Shown here piece after piece: positions 17,349 through 28,562 of a DNA stretch of 64,000 nt. Made by a program: the position numbers and the translations under genes. The stretch's first letter is position 1. Each line of letters opens with the position of its first letter. The notes beneath the pieces were generated by a model, which was not told the DNA's origin, did no database searches, and was given only the letters and a program-made list of their open reading frames with translations. Source of the stretch: CAVPGP01 sp963718065 (GTDB lineage: Bacteria > Actinomycetota > Thermoleophilia > Gaiellales > Gaiellaceae); NCBI GenBank assembly GCA_963718065.1, contig CAVQYE010000007.1, forward strand, positions 293,842-357,841. The letters are read 5' to 3'.

Positions 17349-17576
17349 CTAGGCGGCTTGCTCGTCGCTCAGCCAGTCGTCCAACGACGACCACCGGCGG
17401 AGATAGTCGTCGAGCTCGCGGAGACCGCGGGCGACCTCCAGGCGCACTTCGCGCCCGCACGAGGCGCAGTAGTCGAGCGCCTGGGGCGCCTCACGCAGGT
17501 GGCAACGAATGCACATGACGCAGGTAGAACGGCCGAGCCACTCGTGCGGATACGCACGTTGACTCTTGTTCGTCAT
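17349..17576 (-). CDS. Small zinc-ribbon protein
   Basis: A 75-residue protein starting at ATG 17576. Two Cys pairs, C-V-M-C-I-R-C and C-A-S-C, 16 residues apart, form a probable zinc ribbon (residues 20-43); the C-terminal half is an acidic amphipathic helix (ELDDYLRRWSSLDDWLSDEQ). No family is recognised. It lies just upstream of prfB on the same strand and 165 bp from the divergent metalloprotease gene. A regulatory or nucleic-acid-binding role is possible but unproven. Confidence 0.6.
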   Translation of the reverse strand: MTNKSQRAYPHEWLGRSTCVMCIRCHLREAPQALDYCASCGREVRLEVARGLRELDDYLRRWSSLDDWLSDEQAA

Positions 17577-17740
17577 CGTGGGATCATCCGACAGCGGTGG
17601 CGGTGCGCTCGGCGAGGCCAGCCCGGCCCGCGCCCGCCGCGCCCGCCGTCGGCCGCCTAGGCATTGGGAGAGGAGGTGGTACGGCCGGTGGAGTGATGTC
17701 GCTGCGGCACCCACCCTCAGACACCCCAAGGAGGTGCCTG

Positions 17741-19180
17741 GTGCTGAACGAGTACGAGTCCAACGGCGTGGCGACGGAGACGAACGTCCCCGTCCTCACC
17801 CCGACCGAGGGCTACTTCGGCCACCTGCTCGAAGAGCGCGCGAAGAACAAGAACGTGCTCCGCAGGACGACGGCGACGGCCGGAGCCGGCCCGATCCCAA
17901 TTCCGATCCCGCCGATCCTCATCCCCAACGGTGCGCGGGTCCTGATCCTCAAGCAGGACCCCGTCGTCAAGGACATCGGCGTCCGGATGGTCTTCCTGCC
18001 GGGTCGCGTCTTCGCCGGCCCGAAGGATGCCCGGATCGCGATCCAGGGAATGCCGGTGCTGACGCCGAACGTGTTCGGCGACCTGATCATCGACCAGGCT
18101 GCGAACCCGGACGGCTTCGACTCCGCCCACACGTTCGCGGTCGTCCGCATGGTGCTGACGATGTACCAGCGCCAGCGCGGTGGGGTCGTGATCCCCTGGC
18201 AGTGGAACTCCCCGTCGAACACCGACGCGCTGCAGGTCTTCCCGCACGCGGGGCTGACGCAGAACGCGTTCTACAGCCGCGGCACCAAGTCGCTGAAGTT
18301 CTTCTTCTTCGACACCACGACGCCGCCGCCCGCGCACCGCGTGTTCACGTGCCGGTCGTTCGACATCGTCGCGCACGAGACAGGGCACGCAATCCTCGAC
18401 GGGCTGAAGCCCGGGTGGCTGAACGCCGGCGCACCGCCCCAGACCGGCGGCCTGCATGAGTCGTTCGGCGACCTGACCGCGATCTTCCTCGCTCTTTCCC
18501 AGCTCGACCAGGTGGAGGCGATCATCGCGGTCACGAAGGCGAACCTGCACGCGAAGAACTTCCTCTCGGATCTGGCGGAGCAGTTCGGGCTGGCGCTCGG
18601 GCGGCCGAACGGCCTCCGGAACGCCGACAACGACCTGAAGCTGAGCGAGGTCGGCACCGAGGTGCATGCGATCTCGCAGGTCTTCACGGGTGGCGTCTAC
18701 GACGTGCTCGCGGACGCCTTCGCGTTCGAGCGGAACACCGCGAGGAAGGACGACGCGAGAGTGCTCCTCGACGTCGGGCAGTACATGGCGGGCCTCGTTC
18801 TGCGGTCGCTCGTGGCGGCGCCCAACACGAACGCGACCTACCACGACGTCGTCACGAAGATGATCCAGATCGTGACGGCCGACGGGAAGCCGGCGGCGTA
18901 CAAGAACTCGATCGTCAACCGCTTCACGCTTCGCGAGGTGCTCGCACCGACGGCGACCGAGCTCGCGGCGCACGAGGGTGTCGAGTTCGCACCCGGCGTG
19001 GTCGACGAGTCCGATGCACTCCAGGACCGCAGCGGCTGCTGCGGGACGATGCAGCTCGACGAGTACTTCGGCGACGAGGACTCGCTCGAGACGGAGATCG
19101 AGGCGTTCCGCAAGGAGCTCGTCTCACAGTCCGGCTCGAAGAGCCCTGCCTCGAAGGGCAAGTCGAAGGCGCGGGACTAG
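17741..19180 (+). CDS. Thermolysin-like (M4) zinc metallopeptidase
   Basis: A 479-residue predicted gluzincin. HETGH (about residue 210) supplies two zinc His and the catalytic Glu; a third ligand Glu follows after 23 residues in GGLHESFGD, equivalent to the NExxSD motif of thermolysin; and TEVHAISQVFTGGVYDV matches the region carrying the transition-state His. GTG 17741 is chosen because AAGGAGGTG precedes it; no signal peptide is visible, so it may be cytoplasmic or exported by a non-Sec route, as discussed for protealysin-type enzymes. The first ~200 residues are unlike the short protealysin propeptide. An emfourin-like inhibitor gene follows 68 bp downstream. Confidence 0.82.
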   Translation: MLNEYESNGVATETNVPVLTPTEGYFGHLLEERAKNKNVLRRTTATAGAGPIPIPIPPILIPNGARVLILKQDPVVKDIGVRMVFLPGRVFAGPKDARIAIQGMPVLTPNVFGDLIIDQAANPDGFDSAHTFAVVRMVLTMYQRQRGGVVIPWQWNSPSNTDALQVFPHAGLTQNAFYSRGTKSLKFFFFDTTTPPPAHRVFTCRSFDIVAHETGHAILDGLKPGWLNAGAPPQTGGLHESFGDLTAIFLALSQLDQVEAIIAVTKANLHAKNFLSDLAEQFGLALGRPNGLRNADNDLKLSEVGTEVHAISQVFTGGVYDVLADAFAFERNTARKDDARVLLDVGQYMAGLVLRSLVAAPNTNATYHDVVTKMIQIVTADGKPAAYKNSIVNRFTLREVLAPTATELAAHEGVEFAPGVVDESDALQDRSGCCGTMQLDEYFGDEDSLETEIEAFRKELVSQSGSKSPASKGKSKARD

Positions 19181-19248
19181 GATCGAACCAGATGGCCCGG
19201 GCGGCGGGCGCCGCCCGGGCCACGATGTCGAACCAGGAGGAGACCCCC

Positions 19249-19539
19249 ATGGAGATCAAAGTCACGAGGAGCGGCGGTTTTGCCGGCGCGACGGAGGAGC
19301 TCGGCGCGGTGACCACCGAGACGCTCGGCGACGAGGGACGGGAGCTGGAGCGGCTCGTCAGCGGGTCGAAGTTCTTCGAGCTGCCTCCGGAGCTCCCGGG
19401 CGAGGCCGGGGCCGACCTGTACCGCTACGAGGTGAGCGTCGTCGACGAGGGGCGCAGCCACACAGTCGCGTACACCGGCGAGGACGAGGCCGCGCCCGAG
19501 CCGTTGCGGCAGATCATCGAGAAGGTCGGCGGCGGCTGA
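19249..19539 (+). CDS. Emfourin-type metalloprotease inhibitor
   Basis: A 96-residue protein matching the emfourin (M4in) family: N-terminal MEIKVTRSGGFAG, where the RSGGFAG segment is the family hallmark, a central acidic ELERLVSGSKFFELPPELP helix-turn, and a C-terminal strand pair RYEVSVVDEGRSHTV. Emfourin from Serratia inhibits the M4 protease protealysin and is encoded in a bicistronic operon with it; here it directly follows an M4-like protease gene on the same strand. ATG 19249 has AGGAGG upstream. Inhibition of the neighbouring enzyme is a strong inference, not shown by sequence. Confidence 0.85.
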   Translation: MEIKVTRSGGFAGATEELGAVTTETLGDEGRELERLVSGSKFFELPPELPGEAGADLYRYEVSVVDEGRSHTVAYTGEDEAAPEPLRQIIEKVGGG

Positions 19540-19563
19540 TCGTCGGCTGAGCCAAGCGCGCGG

Positions 19564-22287
<2,724 letters not shown>

Positions 22288-22307
22288 CGTCGGGGACAGG
22301 GTACCGA

Positions 22308-22862
22308 CTAGAGCGGGTCCAGCCTGACCTCCCAGAGCGCGCCGTCGATCCGCTGGCCGCGGGCGACGGCATCGCCCGTGAAGAGCGCTTCGAGGGCCGG
22401 CAGACCGCCGAAGGTGCGCTGCCCGTCGATCGAAAGCGAGCGATTGCCCCCGTGAACGGTCAGCTCCAACTCCTCCCCTTCGACGTCCGGCAACTCGACG
22501 ATGCGGACCCGCCTTGCCGCGACGGCCCAGACCTGATCGCCGCGGCGGACGGCCTCGGCGCGGTACGGAGGCTCGACCGTCGCCTCGACGGCGTCGGCCA
22601 GCGGCGCGAGCGACCCGTCAGGCTCGTCCTCGTCGACGACGAGCGTGCCGTCCGGGAGCGCCACGAAGTGCACGGTGTCACCGCGGAGGCCCGAGGCCTC
22701 CGCCGTGGCCACGGTGTCCCACTGGCGCGCACGCGAGACGCCGTGGATCCCGGCCTCGAGCAACGCGGGCCGCGCGAACGGGTCCAGGACGACGGGTGCG
22801 TCGACGAGACCGCCTTCCTTCGCAAGTCGCTCGTGCAGCGGCTTGCGCCGTCGGAACAGCAC
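22308..22862 (-). CDS. Hypothetical protein coupled to hpf
   Basis: A 184-residue protein, not recognised. GTG 22862 shares its first base with the TAG stop of hpf (TAGTG), so translation is coupled. The N-terminus is a short basic patch (LFRRRKPLHERLAKEGG), followed by mixed alpha/beta sequence including HFVALPDGTLVVDEDEPDGSLAPLADAVE and WAVAARRVRIVELPDVEGEELELTVHGG. There are no Cys, no membrane segments and no catalytic motif I can name. Its position between hpf and secA suggests a part in ribosome or export physiology; this is context only. Confidence 0.6.
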   Translation of the reverse strand: MLFRRRKPLHERLAKEGGLVDAPVVLDPFARPALLEAGIHGVSRARQWDTVATAEASGLRGDTVHFVALPDGTLVVDEDEPDGSLAPLADAVEATVEPPYRAEAVRRGDQVWAVAARRVRIVELPDVEGEELELTVHGGNRSLSIDGQRTFGGLPALEALFTGDAVARGQRIDGALWEVRLDPL

Positions 22863-23218
22863 TAGGGCTGCGACTCCGGGGCCGCCGGCACGTTGGCGAG
22901 CGGATGCTCCTCGTGCGGCCGCCGGCGCCGCTTCTCCCGGTAGCGCTTGACCTGCCGCTCGAGATTGTCGACCAGCGCGTCGATCGATGCCTTCATGTCG
23001 CGGCTTGCCTCGCTGGCCCGCAGCGTGTGGCCTTTGACCCAGACCGTGGCCTCCGCGACCTGGTTCTCCGCGATCGAAGGATTCTTCTCGACGCTGAGCT
23101 CGAGCTCGATCTGCGCCTGGTCGGGGACTATCCGATCGAGCTTTCGCAACTTCTGCTCGGCGTACGTTCGGAGCGAGTCGCTGACCTCGAGGTTCTTGCC
23201 CTTGACCTGGAGTCGCAT
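22862..23218 (-). CDS. hpf: Ribosome hibernation-promoting factor, short form
   Basis: A 118-residue HPF/RaiA (YfiA) protein. MRLQVKGKNLEVSDSLRTYAEQKLRKLDRI and the DMKASIDALVDNLERQVKRYREKRR helix are characteristic. It binds the 30S decoding region during dormancy. It lacks the ~60-residue C-terminal dimerisation domain of long HPF that is usual in actinobacteria, ending instead in a Pro/Glu-rich tail. The separate downstream protein does not resemble that domain. A clear ribosome site (GAGGCT) precedes ATG 23218. Confidence 0.88.
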   Translation of the reverse strand: MRLQVKGKNLEVSDSLRTYAEQKLRKLDRIVPDQAQIELELSVEKNPSIAENQVAEATVWVKGHTLRASEASRDMKASIDALVDNLERQVKRYREKRRRRPHEEHPLANVPAAPESQP

Positions 23219-23295
23219 CGAGCCTCCTCTGTCGTCGTCGATTTGAATCTAGCAACGAACAGCCGGGCAAGGGCACCACCCCGCGGGGGCGCCAA

Positions 23296-23335
23296 GATGA
23301 CGGAAGCCGCAGCGACTGCTGCGGTTTCCGTCATC
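23296..23335 (-). terminator. Hairpin after the secreted-protein gene at 23352
   Basis: Inverted repeat with 18-bp arms, one mismatch (G-U capable), and a 4-nt loop, 17 bp past the stop of the gene at 23352-24245 and upstream of hpf. Fits an intrinsic terminator, although no long U-run follows. Confidence 0.65.
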
Positions 23336-23351
23336 GGTTCGAGGTAGGTGC

Positions 23352-24245
23352 CTAACGGGCTGGGGCGGCAAGGCGCAGCGACACGAGCCGCCGAGTCGAG
23401 ACGCCGCCGTTGATCGGCTCTCCAGCCTTGCGGGCGCGCGTGAAGATCGTCAGCCGGCCGCCCGGGCGCAAGGGCAGCAGCTTCGTCGGCTTGAGCGTGA
23501 CGACTGCCACGCCCTCCGCGTTCGAACGGACCTCGGCGGCCGGGCGCAGGCGCCGTTCGGGCACGCCGCGGACGTAGACGATGGCGTCGCGGACGAGGTA
23601 CCCACGCGTGTCCTTCACGGTGAGCTGAACCCGAATCGGCGTGATGTGCGAGCGAACGATGTTCGGGGTGAACTTGACGTTCGCGATCTCCAGCAACGCC
23701 TGGCCGGCGACGACGCTGCTCGCCGGGATGGAGACGCCCGCCGAGGTCTGGGTCGCGCCGGCAGGCGTTCCGCCCGAGCTGTTGGAGGCGCTGCCGCCAC
23801 TCGAGCCGGCGCCGGAGGACGTGTCTTCGGTGGTGACGCTGACGCCCTTCGTCGTGCTCGTGATCGGCCCGGTGATCTGACCGGGCGTGAGCGGCAATCC
23901 GGTGACCGCGTCGGTGAGGTCGACCTTGACGGTCTGCGGGTTGCCGTTGGCGTCGGTAAAGCCGATCGTGAGCACGCCGTCGCCATCGAGCGGTGCGGCG
24001 TTGAGCGTGACGGTGCCGTTCTGGTCGGCCTGCTGCGTGTGGCCGTCTACGCTGACCTGGCCGTTCGCCGTCAGGCCAGAGATCGATCCGTTGGCCGTGC
24101 CGTTGACGATGGTGAGCGGGCTGACGTCGATCTTGGACGTCGCCGCCTGCGCGCCGACGACTGCGCCACAGCCGACCGCCAGGAGCGCCAACACGACGAT
24201 GCCTCGGAAACGGGGACGCGACTGCGCCCAGTGCGAAGTAAGCAT
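23352..24245 (-). CDS. Secreted hypothetical protein, two domains and Ser/Gly linker
   Basis: A 297-residue exported protein. A signal peptide (basic start, core VVLALLAVGCGAVVG, A-Q-A-A near residue 36) is followed by a beta-rich domain (ISGLTANGQVSVDG..., DGVLTIGFTDANGN), a Ser/Gly/Thr linker (about residues 145-165), and a C-terminal domain resembling an Ig-like or Big-type fold (PIRVQLTVKDTRGYLVRDAIVYVRGVP). ATG 24245 has AGGGGG upstream; an ATG six codons earlier is possible. The final domain resembles repeats seen in actinobacterial surface proteins. Function unknown. Confidence 0.55.
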   Translation of the reverse strand: MLTSHWAQSRPRFRGIVVLALLAVGCGAVVGAQAATSKIDVSPLTIVNGTANGSISGLTANGQVSVDGHTQQADQNGTVTLNAAPLDGDGVLTIGFTDANGNPQTVKVDLTDAVTGLPLTPGQITGPITSTTKGVSVTTEDTSSGAGSSGGSASNSSGGTPAGATQTSAGVSIPASSVVAGQALLEIANVKFTPNIVRSHITPIRVQLTVKDTRGYLVRDAIVYVRGVPERRLRPAAEVRSNAEGVAVVTLKPTKLLPLRPGGRLTIFTRARKAGEPINGGVSTRRLVSLRLAAPAR

Positions 24246-24442
24246 GGGAAACCCCCTCTTCATGATGAGGCGACTGAACGGTTCGAGAGCGTCGCTAGTC
24301 GCCCGGTACCTGCTCCGCTAGGGCATGAACTCCCTAGCCGGCTACTGAAATTCCCTGCACGCCGTCGGGAAAACTCCCTGAAACGGGTGAACCGGGTTAC
24401 CTCGACCGGGTGGTTTTTCGCTCCGAGGGCGTCTGGCGGCGC

Positions 24443-25117
24443 CTAGCGGCGAACAGCCCGCGCGAAGGTCACCACCTCGACTCTCCTGGCGCCGCCCTTG
24501 CGGAGCGCGGAGGCCGCAGCGTTGACCGTGGCGCCGCTCGTGTAGACGTCGTCGACGAGCAGGATCCGGGGCGGCCCACGGCCCCGCGCCGCGAACGCGC
24601 CCGCCACGTTCTGTCGGCGCTCCGCGAGCCCGAGCCCTCGCTGGCGTACCGCCGGTCTCGTTCGCGACAGCAGGTCGAGCACGGGCAACTGCCACGATTC
24701 CGCCAGCGACCGGGCCAGCCGAAACGCCGGGTGATAGCCACGAGCGAGCGTGCGATCCCGATCCGGGGGCACGAACGTGATCGCATCGACCTCCGGCGGG
24801 ACGAGCACGGACACGATCTCCTCGGCGGCGACCTCTGCGGTTCGCCGTAGGCCGCGCTCCTTCCAGGCCGCGACGAGGCGCCGGACCGCATCGTCGTAGG
24901 CGACGGCCGCCCGCGCGCGGCCGAATGCCAGCCTTCGACCCGCGCATTCGCGACAACGCTCGACCGGCCACGCCGTCGGCGCGCCGCAACGCGCGCAGAG
25001 CGGTCCCTCGAGGCGCGGCAACAGGCGCCGGCAGCGCGCGCAGACCGCGTTGCCGGGCTCCCCACAGCAGGCGCAACGCCGCGGCAGGATCAGATCGAGC
25101 AGCGCGTGCACGTCCAT
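24443..25117 (-). CDS. ComF-family phosphoribosyltransferase-like protein
   Basis: A 224-residue protein with the ComF layout: an N-terminal zinc-binding segment with four CxxC pairs (RRCACCG, CARCRR, CARCG, CREC), then a phosphoribosyltransferase fold ending in ILLVDDVYTSGATVNAAASAL, the PRPP-binding loop. ComF proteins act in DNA uptake in competent bacteria, and other members may act in phosphoribosyl metabolism. No competence operon is adjacent. The ATG at 25117 gives the family-typical N-terminus MDVHALLDLILPRRC. Confidence 0.85.
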   Translation of the reverse strand: MDVHALLDLILPRRCACCGEPGNAVCARCRRLLPRLEGPLCARCGAPTAWPVERCRECAGRRLAFGRARAAVAYDDAVRRLVAAWKERGLRRTAEVAAEEIVSVLVPPEVDAITFVPPDRDRTLARGYHPAFRLARSLAESWQLPVLDLLSRTRPAVRQRGLGLAERRQNVAGAFAARGRGPPRILLVDDVYTSGATVNAAASALRKGGARRVEVVTFARAVRR

Positions 25118-25154
25118 ACCGCCACGGTACGCGGCAGAAGCGCACGTGTCTGAC

Positions 25155-25931
25155 TCAATTCTGTAACGAAACCGAGTACTCGGAGCGCTGCGGCAGGCCG
25201 GCCCGCTCGCGCATGCGGTTGTCCGCGGCGAGCAGCTGCGCCTGGTCGCCGATGTCGAACCAGTCGCCGTCGAACCGATACGCGTAGACCGGCTCGCGCT
25301 GGTGCAGCCAGGCGATGAGGTTGCCCGGCTGGTCGACCGGGTTTCCAGCCGCGAGATACTCCGGCACGAGCCGCGCATGCTCGCGGTCGTAGAGGTACAG
25401 CGCGGTCGCGGCCAGGGTGCTCGGCGGGTCGGCGGGCTTCTCGACGAAGCCGACGATCCGGTCGTCGGCGTCGACGTCGACGACGCCGTATTGCGAGGCC
25501 AGGCGAAGGTCGCCGACATCGAGCACGGCGACGGCGCTTGCGGTGCCCTTGGAGCGACGGAAGGCCGCGTAGTCGGCGAGCGAGAAGTCGAACAGGTTGT
25601 CGCCGGCGATCACGAGCAGGTCGTCGTCGAGCTCGGCCTCGGCGATCGTGAAGGCAATGTCCCCGATCGCGCCCCGGCGATCCTCGTTCGAGGAGGTCCC
25701 GTCGTCGTGGACGCGGATCCCGCCGCGCGCACCCGCCCAGCGGCGGAACTGTTCGGCGTAACGTGAGTTGGTGACGACGTGCACCTCGTCCAGCTCGTCC
25801 ACCTCGTCGAGCTTGTCGACGATCCAGTCGAGAATCGGCCGGCCGCCGACGGGCAGAAGCTGCTTCGGCATCGACTCCGTCAGCGGGTACAGCCGCGTCG
25901 CGTACCCCGCGCCGAGGACGATCGCCTTCAC
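25155..25931 (-). CDS. Sugar-1-phosphate nucleotidyltransferase (RmlA-like)
   Basis: A 258-residue NTP_transferase protein. The pyrophosphorylase signature is present as LGAGYATRLYPLTESMPKQLLPVGGRPIL with the catalytic Lys, followed by the Mg-binding VIAGDNLFDFSL and FVEKPADPPS. It probably activates a hexose-1-phosphate with dTTP or UTP. The length is close to RmlA-like proteins of the short type. It overlaps the mtnA stop by 4 bp. The exact sugar is not predictable. Confidence 0.85.
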   Translation of the reverse strand: MKAIVLGAGYATRLYPLTESMPKQLLPVGGRPILDWIVDKLDEVDELDEVHVVTNSRYAEQFRRWAGARGGIRVHDDGTSSNEDRRGAIGDIAFTIAEAELDDDLLVIAGDNLFDFSLADYAAFRRSKGTASAVAVLDVGDLRLASQYGVVDVDADDRIVGFVEKPADPPSTLAATALYLYDREHARLVPEYLAAGNPVDQPGNLIAWLHQREPVYAYRFDGDWFDIGDQAQLLAADNRMRERAGLPQRSEYSVSLQN

Positions 25932-26899
25932 GCTGCGACGACCCCGGCGAGCGAGCCGGCGTACGGAGCCCGGTGGACGCCCTCCTCCGTCACGATCGCG
26001 GTGATCAGGTCCGCCGGCGTGACGTCGAAGGCCGGGTTCCGCGCCGCAAACCGCGTCGTGATCTCTGCCGGGTCGCGCAGCTCGATCGGGATCCCTGCGC
26101 CCGTCTCCGTGGCGAGGTCGACGGTCGAGCTCGGTGCGACGACGTAGAGCGGGATGCCGTGGTGGGCCGCAAGCACGGCGAGAGCGTACGTGCCGATCTT
26201 GTTCGCCGTGTCGCCGTTCGCCGCGATGCGGTCGGCGCCCGTGAAGACGCAGTCGATCTCTCCCGCGGCCATCAGCGACGCGGCGGCTGCGTCGGCGATC
26301 ACCTCATGCGGGATGCCGGCGGCCTCGAGCTCCCAGGCGGTCAGGCGCGCCCCTTGCAGGAGCGGGCGCGTCTCGTCGACGAACACATGCTCGAGCAGCT
26401 TTCGCTCCCAGGCCGTACGGAGCGCACCGACCGCGGAGCCGTAGCCGCCCGTGGCGAGCCCGCCCGCGTTGCAATGGGTCAGTGCCCGCGTGCCGGGCTC
26501 GAGCAGATCCGCCGCGTGCGCCGCCATCCTGCGGCAGCGCTCGACCTCGTCGCGATGAATGCGTCTCGCCGTCTCGGCGGGATCGTCGGCGTCGCGCACG
26601 ACGTCGAGCGCCCAGCCGAGGTTGACCGCCGTCGGCCGCGATCCGCGCAGCACCCGTTCGGCCGCGACGAGATCTTCGCCCTGCGCGGCTGCGAGTGCGT
26701 AGCCGTACGCGGCCGCGATCCCGATCGCCGGCGCGCCGCGCACGGCCAGCGTGCGGATCGCGTCGGCGACCTCGGCCGCCGTCCGGCACTCGAGCTCGAC
26801 CTCCTCGGCCGGAAGCCGGCGCTGGTCGAGAAAGACCACGCGATCCGGCTCCAGGCGGAGGATGCGCTCCGGCTCGAGGTCTAAGTCCCCTCGTTCCAA
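25928..26899 (-). CDS. mtnA: S-methyl-5-thioribose-1-phosphate isomerase
   Basis: A 323-residue enzyme of the methionine salvage pathway, converting methylthioribose-1-P to methylthioribulose-1-P. Family motifs are TLAVRGAPAIGIAAAYGYALA at the N-terminus, LTHCNAGGLATGGYGSAVGALR with the catalytic Cys, and DCVFTGADRIAANGDTANKIGTY with the Asp. The start overlaps the end of ahcY by 19 bp; a start a few codons later cannot be excluded. Together with ahcY it recycles the products of SAM use. Confidence 0.94.
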   Translation of the reverse strand: MERGDLDLEPERILRLEPDRVVFLDQRRLPAEEVELECRTAAEVADAIRTLAVRGAPAIGIAAAYGYALAAAQGEDLVAAERVLRGSRPTAVNLGWALDVVRDADDPAETARRIHRDEVERCRRMAAHAADLLEPGTRALTHCNAGGLATGGYGSAVGALRTAWERKLLEHVFVDETRPLLQGARLTAWELEAAGIPHEVIADAAAASLMAAGEIDCVFTGADRIAANGDTANKIGTYALAVLAAHHGIPLYVVAPSSTVDLATETGAGIPIELRDPAEITTRFAARNPAFDVTPADLITAIVTEEGVHRAPYAGSLAGVVAA

Positions 26900-28149
26900 C
26901 TGGCCAGGTACTTCGCCTGCTCGTCCGTGAGCTTGTCGATCGTGACGCCCATCGTCTCGAGCTTGAGCCGGGCGATCTCCTTGTCGATCTCCTCCGGCAC
27001 GACGTAGACCTTCTTCTCGAGCTGCGCGGCGTTCTGCACCGCGTACTCGGCGGACAGCGCCTGGTTGGCGAAGGACATGTCCATCACGATCGCCGGATGA
27101 CCCTCGGCCGCCGAGATGTTGACGAGCCGGCCTTCTGCGAGCAGGTAGAGCCGGCGTCCGTCGGCGAGCGTGAACTCCTCGACGAAGTTCCGGGCCTCGC
27201 GCGTTTCGACGGCGAGCGACCGCAGCGCCGGGATGTCGATCTCGACGTTGAAGTGGCCCGTGTTGCAGATGATCGTGCCGTCCTTCATGACCTCGAGATG
27301 CTCCCGGGCGATCACGTGCTTGTCACCGGTCGCCGTGCAGAAGATGTCGCCGATCGCCGCGGCCTGCGCCATCGGCATCAGCTCGAAGCCGTCCATCAGG
27401 GCTTCCAGCGCCCGCATCGGGTCGATCTCGGTGATGATCACGTGGGCGCCGTGACCCTTTGCGCGCATCGCGACGCCGCGGCCGACCCAGCCGTAACCGG
27501 CGACCACGAAGCGCTTGCCGGCGATCAGGACATTCGTCGCCCGGATGATCCCGTCCAGCGTCGACTGGCCCGTGCCATAGCGATTGTCGAAGAGGTGCTT
27601 CGTCTTCGCCTCGTTGACGGCGATGATCGGGAAGCCGAGCTTCCCGTCGGCCTCGAGTGCCTTGAGGCGGATGACGCCCGTCGTCGTCTCTTCGGTGCCG
27701 GCGATGATGTCGCCGAGCTGCTCGCGCTTCTCGGAGTGCAGGACGCCGATCACGTCGGCCCCGTCGTCCATCGTAATGTGCGGCTTGTGGTCGACGGCCG
27801 CCTCGATGTGCGAGTAGTACGTGTCGTTGTCCTCGCCCTTGATCGCAAAGACACCGATGTCGTACTCGTCGACGAGCGCCGCAGCGACGTCGTCCTGTGT
27901 CGAAAGGGGGTTGGACGCGCAGATGACCGCGTCGGCGCCGCCCGCCTTGAGCGTGCGCATCAGGTTCGCGGTCTCGGTCGTCACGTGGAGGCACGCGGCG
28001 ACGCGCATCCCCGCCAGCGGCTGCTCGGCCTGGAAGCGCTCGCGGATCGCGGCCAGCACCGGCATCTGCCGGTCGGCCCACTCGATGCGGCGCTTGCCCT
28101 CAGCCGAGAGCGCCAGATCTTTCACGTCGTATCTCTTGGTGGTTGCCAT
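26881..28149 (-). CDS. ahcY: Adenosylhomocysteinase
   Basis: A 422-residue NAD-dependent SAH hydrolase that splits S-adenosylhomocysteine into adenosine and homocysteine. It contains the substrate region CLHVTTETANLMRTL, NAD-binding GYGWVGRGVAMRAKGHGAHV, and the C-terminal Lys/Tyr tail end typical of bacterial forms. It is complete and shorter than the actinobacterial forms with a large insertion. It sits directly upstream of mtnA and close to a MerR-family gene. Confidence 0.96.
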   Translation of the reverse strand: MATTKRYDVKDLALSAEGKRRIEWADRQMPVLAAIRERFQAEQPLAGMRVAACLHVTTETANLMRTLKAGGADAVICASNPLSTQDDVAAALVDEYDIGVFAIKGEDNDTYYSHIEAAVDHKPHITMDDGADVIGVLHSEKREQLGDIIAGTEETTTGVIRLKALEADGKLGFPIIAVNEAKTKHLFDNRYGTGQSTLDGIIRATNVLIAGKRFVVAGYGWVGRGVAMRAKGHGAHVIITEIDPMRALEALMDGFELMPMAQAAAIGDIFCTATGDKHVIAREHLEVMKDGTIICNTGHFNVEIDIPALRSLAVETREARNFVEEFTLADGRRLYLLAEGRLVNISAAEGHPAIVMDMSFANQALSAEYAVQNAAQLEKKVYVVPEEIDKEIARLKLETMGVTIDKLTDEQAKYLASWNEGT

Positions 28150-28192
28150 CAGTCCTCTTCTCGTTTTTGGTCGTCGGCCAGTCTAGTGGCGA

Positions 28193-28519
28193 TCATGCGG
28201 CGAGCAGGCGCTCGTGCTTGCGCTGCTCCCAGTCCATCCAGGACGCCTCGTCCGCCCCCGCGAGCCACGTGTCGACCGTGGCACGGAGCTCGGGCTCGCG
28301 GCGCAGCCTCGCGGCGAATGCGAGCTCGTCGAGCTCGACGCCGAAGCGGCTGCGCAGCTCCTTCAGGGCGCGGAGCTGGTTGAGCTCGAGGAGCCCGTAC
28401 AGCCGGTAGCCCGCCGCGGTCCGCCCCGGCACGACGAGGGCGTGCTGCTCCAGATAGCGCAGCATGCGGGCCGACCAGCCGGTGCGAGCGGCGGCGGCCG
28501 ATACGGTCAGCGGCTCCAT
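28193..28519 (-). CDS. MerR-family transcriptional regulator
   Basis: A 108-residue DNA-binding protein. The winged helix-turn-helix of the MerR family covers residues 1-70 (TVSAAAARTGWSARMLRYLEQHALVVPGRTAAGYRLYG), with the recognition and wing residues; only a short coiled region follows, and there is no Cys cluster or ligand domain. ATG 28519 is chosen over an upstream GTG. It lies 43 bp upstream of ahcY on the same strand, which suggests that it may regulate that operon; this is inference. Confidence 0.8.
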   Translation of the reverse strand: MEPLTVSAAAARTGWSARMLRYLEQHALVVPGRTAAGYRLYGLLELNQLRALKELRSRFGVELDELAFAARLRREPELRATVDTWLAGADEASWMDWEQRKHERLLAA

Positions 28520-28562
28520 CGCGGCGAACCTTATCACAAGCGTGTCAAGGTTCAGCGGCTAC

